A stretch of DNA of 64,000 nucleotides from assembly GCA_029721435.1 (NCBI GenBank), contig CM056584.1, positions 8,514,395 through 8,578,394 on the forward strand, read 5' to 3'. This DNA comes from Gymnothorax reevesii (lineage: Eukaryota > Chordata > Actinopteri > Anguilliformes > Muraenidae). How positions within the stretch are numbered: position 1 is the stretch's first letter; each line of letters begins with the position of its first letter. A program made the position numbers and the translations under genes. The notes below the pieces were generated by a model. That model searched no databases. It saw only the letters and a list, made by a program, of their open reading frames with translations, and was not told the origin of the DNA. This document shows, in pieces, positions 63,201 to 64,000 of the stretch.

Positions 63201-64000
63201 GATGTTAATAGGAGATCAGATGGCATTTCAGCTTAACCCTGCTTATGTAAAATGGAAATTTAGTGACGTTAATGTTTGAATGCTAATGCTAACATGCTAA
63301 TGCTAGCGATCTAATGTGAGTGCTAATATCTGGTCATTTTCATACTTTACGTGTCCTCTATGATGTTAATAGGAGATCAGATGGCATTTCAGCTTAACCC
63401 TGCTTGTGTAAAATGGAAATTTAGTGAGGTTAATGTTTGAATGCTGATGCTAACATGCTAATGCTAGCGATCTAATGTGAGTGCTAATATCTCTTCATTT
63501 TCATACTGTACGTGTCCTTTATGATGGGAGTATGGGATCAGATGGCATTTCAGCTTAACCCTGCTTGTGTAAAATGGAAATTGAGTGAAGTTAATGTTGG
63601 AATACTAATGCTAACATGCTTATGCTAGCAATCTATTGTGAGTGCCTATATCTGGTGATTTTCATACTGTACGTGTCCTCTATGATTGGAATATGGGATC
63701 AGATGGCATTTCAGCTTAACCCTGCTTGTGTAAAATAGAAATTGAGTGACGTTAATGTTTGAATGCTAATGCTAACATGCTAATGCTAGCGATCTAATGT
63801 GAGTGCTAATACCTGGTCATTTTCATACTGTACATGTCCTCTATGATGGGAGTATGAGATTAGATGGCTTTTCAGCTTAACCCTGCTTGTGTAAAATGGA
63901 AATTTAATGACGTTCATGTTTTAATGCTAATGCTAACATGATAATGCTAGCGATCTAATGTGAGTGCTAATATCTGGTCATTTTCATACTATACGTGTCC
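60244..64000. repeat. More divergent satellite monomers at the right side
   Basis: Still 161/175-bp monomers in phase, but with many substitutions not seen elsewhere: GACACTAATG near 60339, GGTCACTTTC near 61226, AATTCTGTGACG near 61311, GCTCATGC near 61497, AAAAATTGAAATTTAATG near 61625, ATATGAG near 62172, GTTGTAATATC near 62663, GGTTATTTTC near 62850, ATGCCAATGC near 62963, TCATCCTATAC near 63019, GTCAGTGC near 63156, GCTTATGTAAAATGG near 63241, GTGAGGTTAATG near 63425, ATATCTCTTCATT near 63489, GAGATTAGATGG near 63857 and CATGATAATGC near 63938. The order loosely follows the 24-monomer block (GGTGATTTTC, CTAGGATG and AAAGTTTTTATAC types). The array continues past the window end. Confidence 0.85.

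Larger units (their letters stand above)
1..64000. repeat. Satellite DNA array, 161-bp monomer, filling the window
   Basis: Every part of the window is a copy of one 161-bp monomer in one orientation. Counting from GGTCATTTTCAT, starts fall at 157, 318, 479, 640, 801, 962 and 1123, all 161 bp apart, and the same phase can be followed to the end. Each monomer has a fixed order: GGTCATTTTCATACT; a GTCCTCTATGATG segment; ATCAGATGGCATTT; a variable middle; then an ATGCTAA-rich core ending near GCTAGCGATCTAATGTGAG. About one in six is 175 bp. No non-satellite insertion, inversion or unique gap was seen. All forward frames have several stops per monomer and 161 is not a multiple of three, so it cannot be a protein repeat. 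Both array ends lie outside the window. A fish-like vertebrate source is inferred with low confidence; the satellite has no family name that I recognise. Confidence 0.98.

Noticed and set aside
1..64000. Open reading frames through the repeat
   Set aside because: Forward frames have multiple stops per monomer (TAA, TAG and TGA in the core and in TGAGTG). The longest open run on the reverse strand of a typical monomer is about 46 codons without an ATG. 161 is not a multiple of three, so frames do not persist.
1..64000. CRISPR array or other repeat-spacer structure
   Set aside because: The repeats are contiguous, with no unique spacers, and variation is spread over the whole monomer. The unit is far longer than CRISPR repeats.
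1..64000. Transposon, retrovirus or integrated virus remnants
   Set aside because: No terminal repeats, target-site duplications, coding domains or breaks in satellite phase were found anywhere.
1..64000. Inverted segments or hairpin-like reversals of array orientation
   Set aside because: GGTCATTTTCAT appears on the plus strand in essentially every monomer. I found no run of the reverse complement, only the short dyads of the core.
1..64000. tRNA, rRNA or small RNA genes
   Set aside because: No conserved tRNA boxes, rRNA segments or snRNA-like elements were recognised. Any such element would repeat every 161 bp with the monomer.

Overview
The whole 64-kb window is one uninterrupted tandem satellite array. 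There is no gene, RNA gene, transposon or unique sequence in it. The basic unit is a 161-bp monomer (about 39% G+C in a typical copy), always in the same orientation. I place its start at the invariant GGTCATTTTCAT; successive starts lie exactly 161 bp apart (for example 157, 318, 479, 640, 801, 962, 1123). About one monomer in six is 175 bp because of one extra 14-bp unit in its ATGCTAA-rich core. From the mean spacing I estimate roughly 390 monomers, and the array runs off both ends of the window. Vertebrate origin is suggested by scale, by lack of interruption and by monomer variants that look like decayed CpG sites. The ATGCTAACATGCTAATGCTAGC-like core reminds me of intergenic repeats of ray-finned fishes, but that is recollection and not proof. 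A centromeric, pericentromeric or other heterochromatic location is plausible and untested.

The organisation is hierarchical: (i) 7- and 14-bp sub-repeats in the monomer core; (ii) 161/175-bp monomers in at least three classes (G+C-richer, A-tract, and a TCTCC/TTATAAGC long class); (iii) a 12-monomer higher-order repeat of exactly 1960 bp (1-1960, again at 8527-10486 and 18005-19964, and partly elsewhere); (iv) multi-kilobase tandem blocks whose lengths are whole numbers of monomers: 9478 bp = 58 monomers (7863-17340 and 17341-26818), 3920 bp = 24 monomers (25871-29790 and 29791-33710), 2766 bp = 17 monomers (52913-55678 and 55679-58444), 1813 bp = 11 monomers, 1141 bp = 7 monomers, 819 bp = 5 monomers and 483 bp = 3 monomers.

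Left to right: 1-3390 holds one full 12-mer and a second copy lacking one monomer. 3391-5484 is a mosaic. 5485-8397 is an 11-monomer duplication. 7863-26818 is the 58-monomer block twice. 25871-33710 is a 24-monomer block twice, with one difference seen by eye. 33711-49489 is a patchwork of earlier segments in order, with a 4-monomer deletion, trimer amplification and chimeric monomers. 49490-54140 repeats 41825-46475 at an offset of 7665. 52913-58444 is a 17-monomer duplication with no difference seen. 58445-64000 carries more private substitutions, as expected toward an array edge.

Nothing here acts through protein. The pattern is that of repeated in-register unequal exchange or gene conversion homogenising a satellite. 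Coordinates come from reading repeat phase by eye. Block edges are uncertain by some tens of bases, because breakpoints fall inside sequence shared by both partners.
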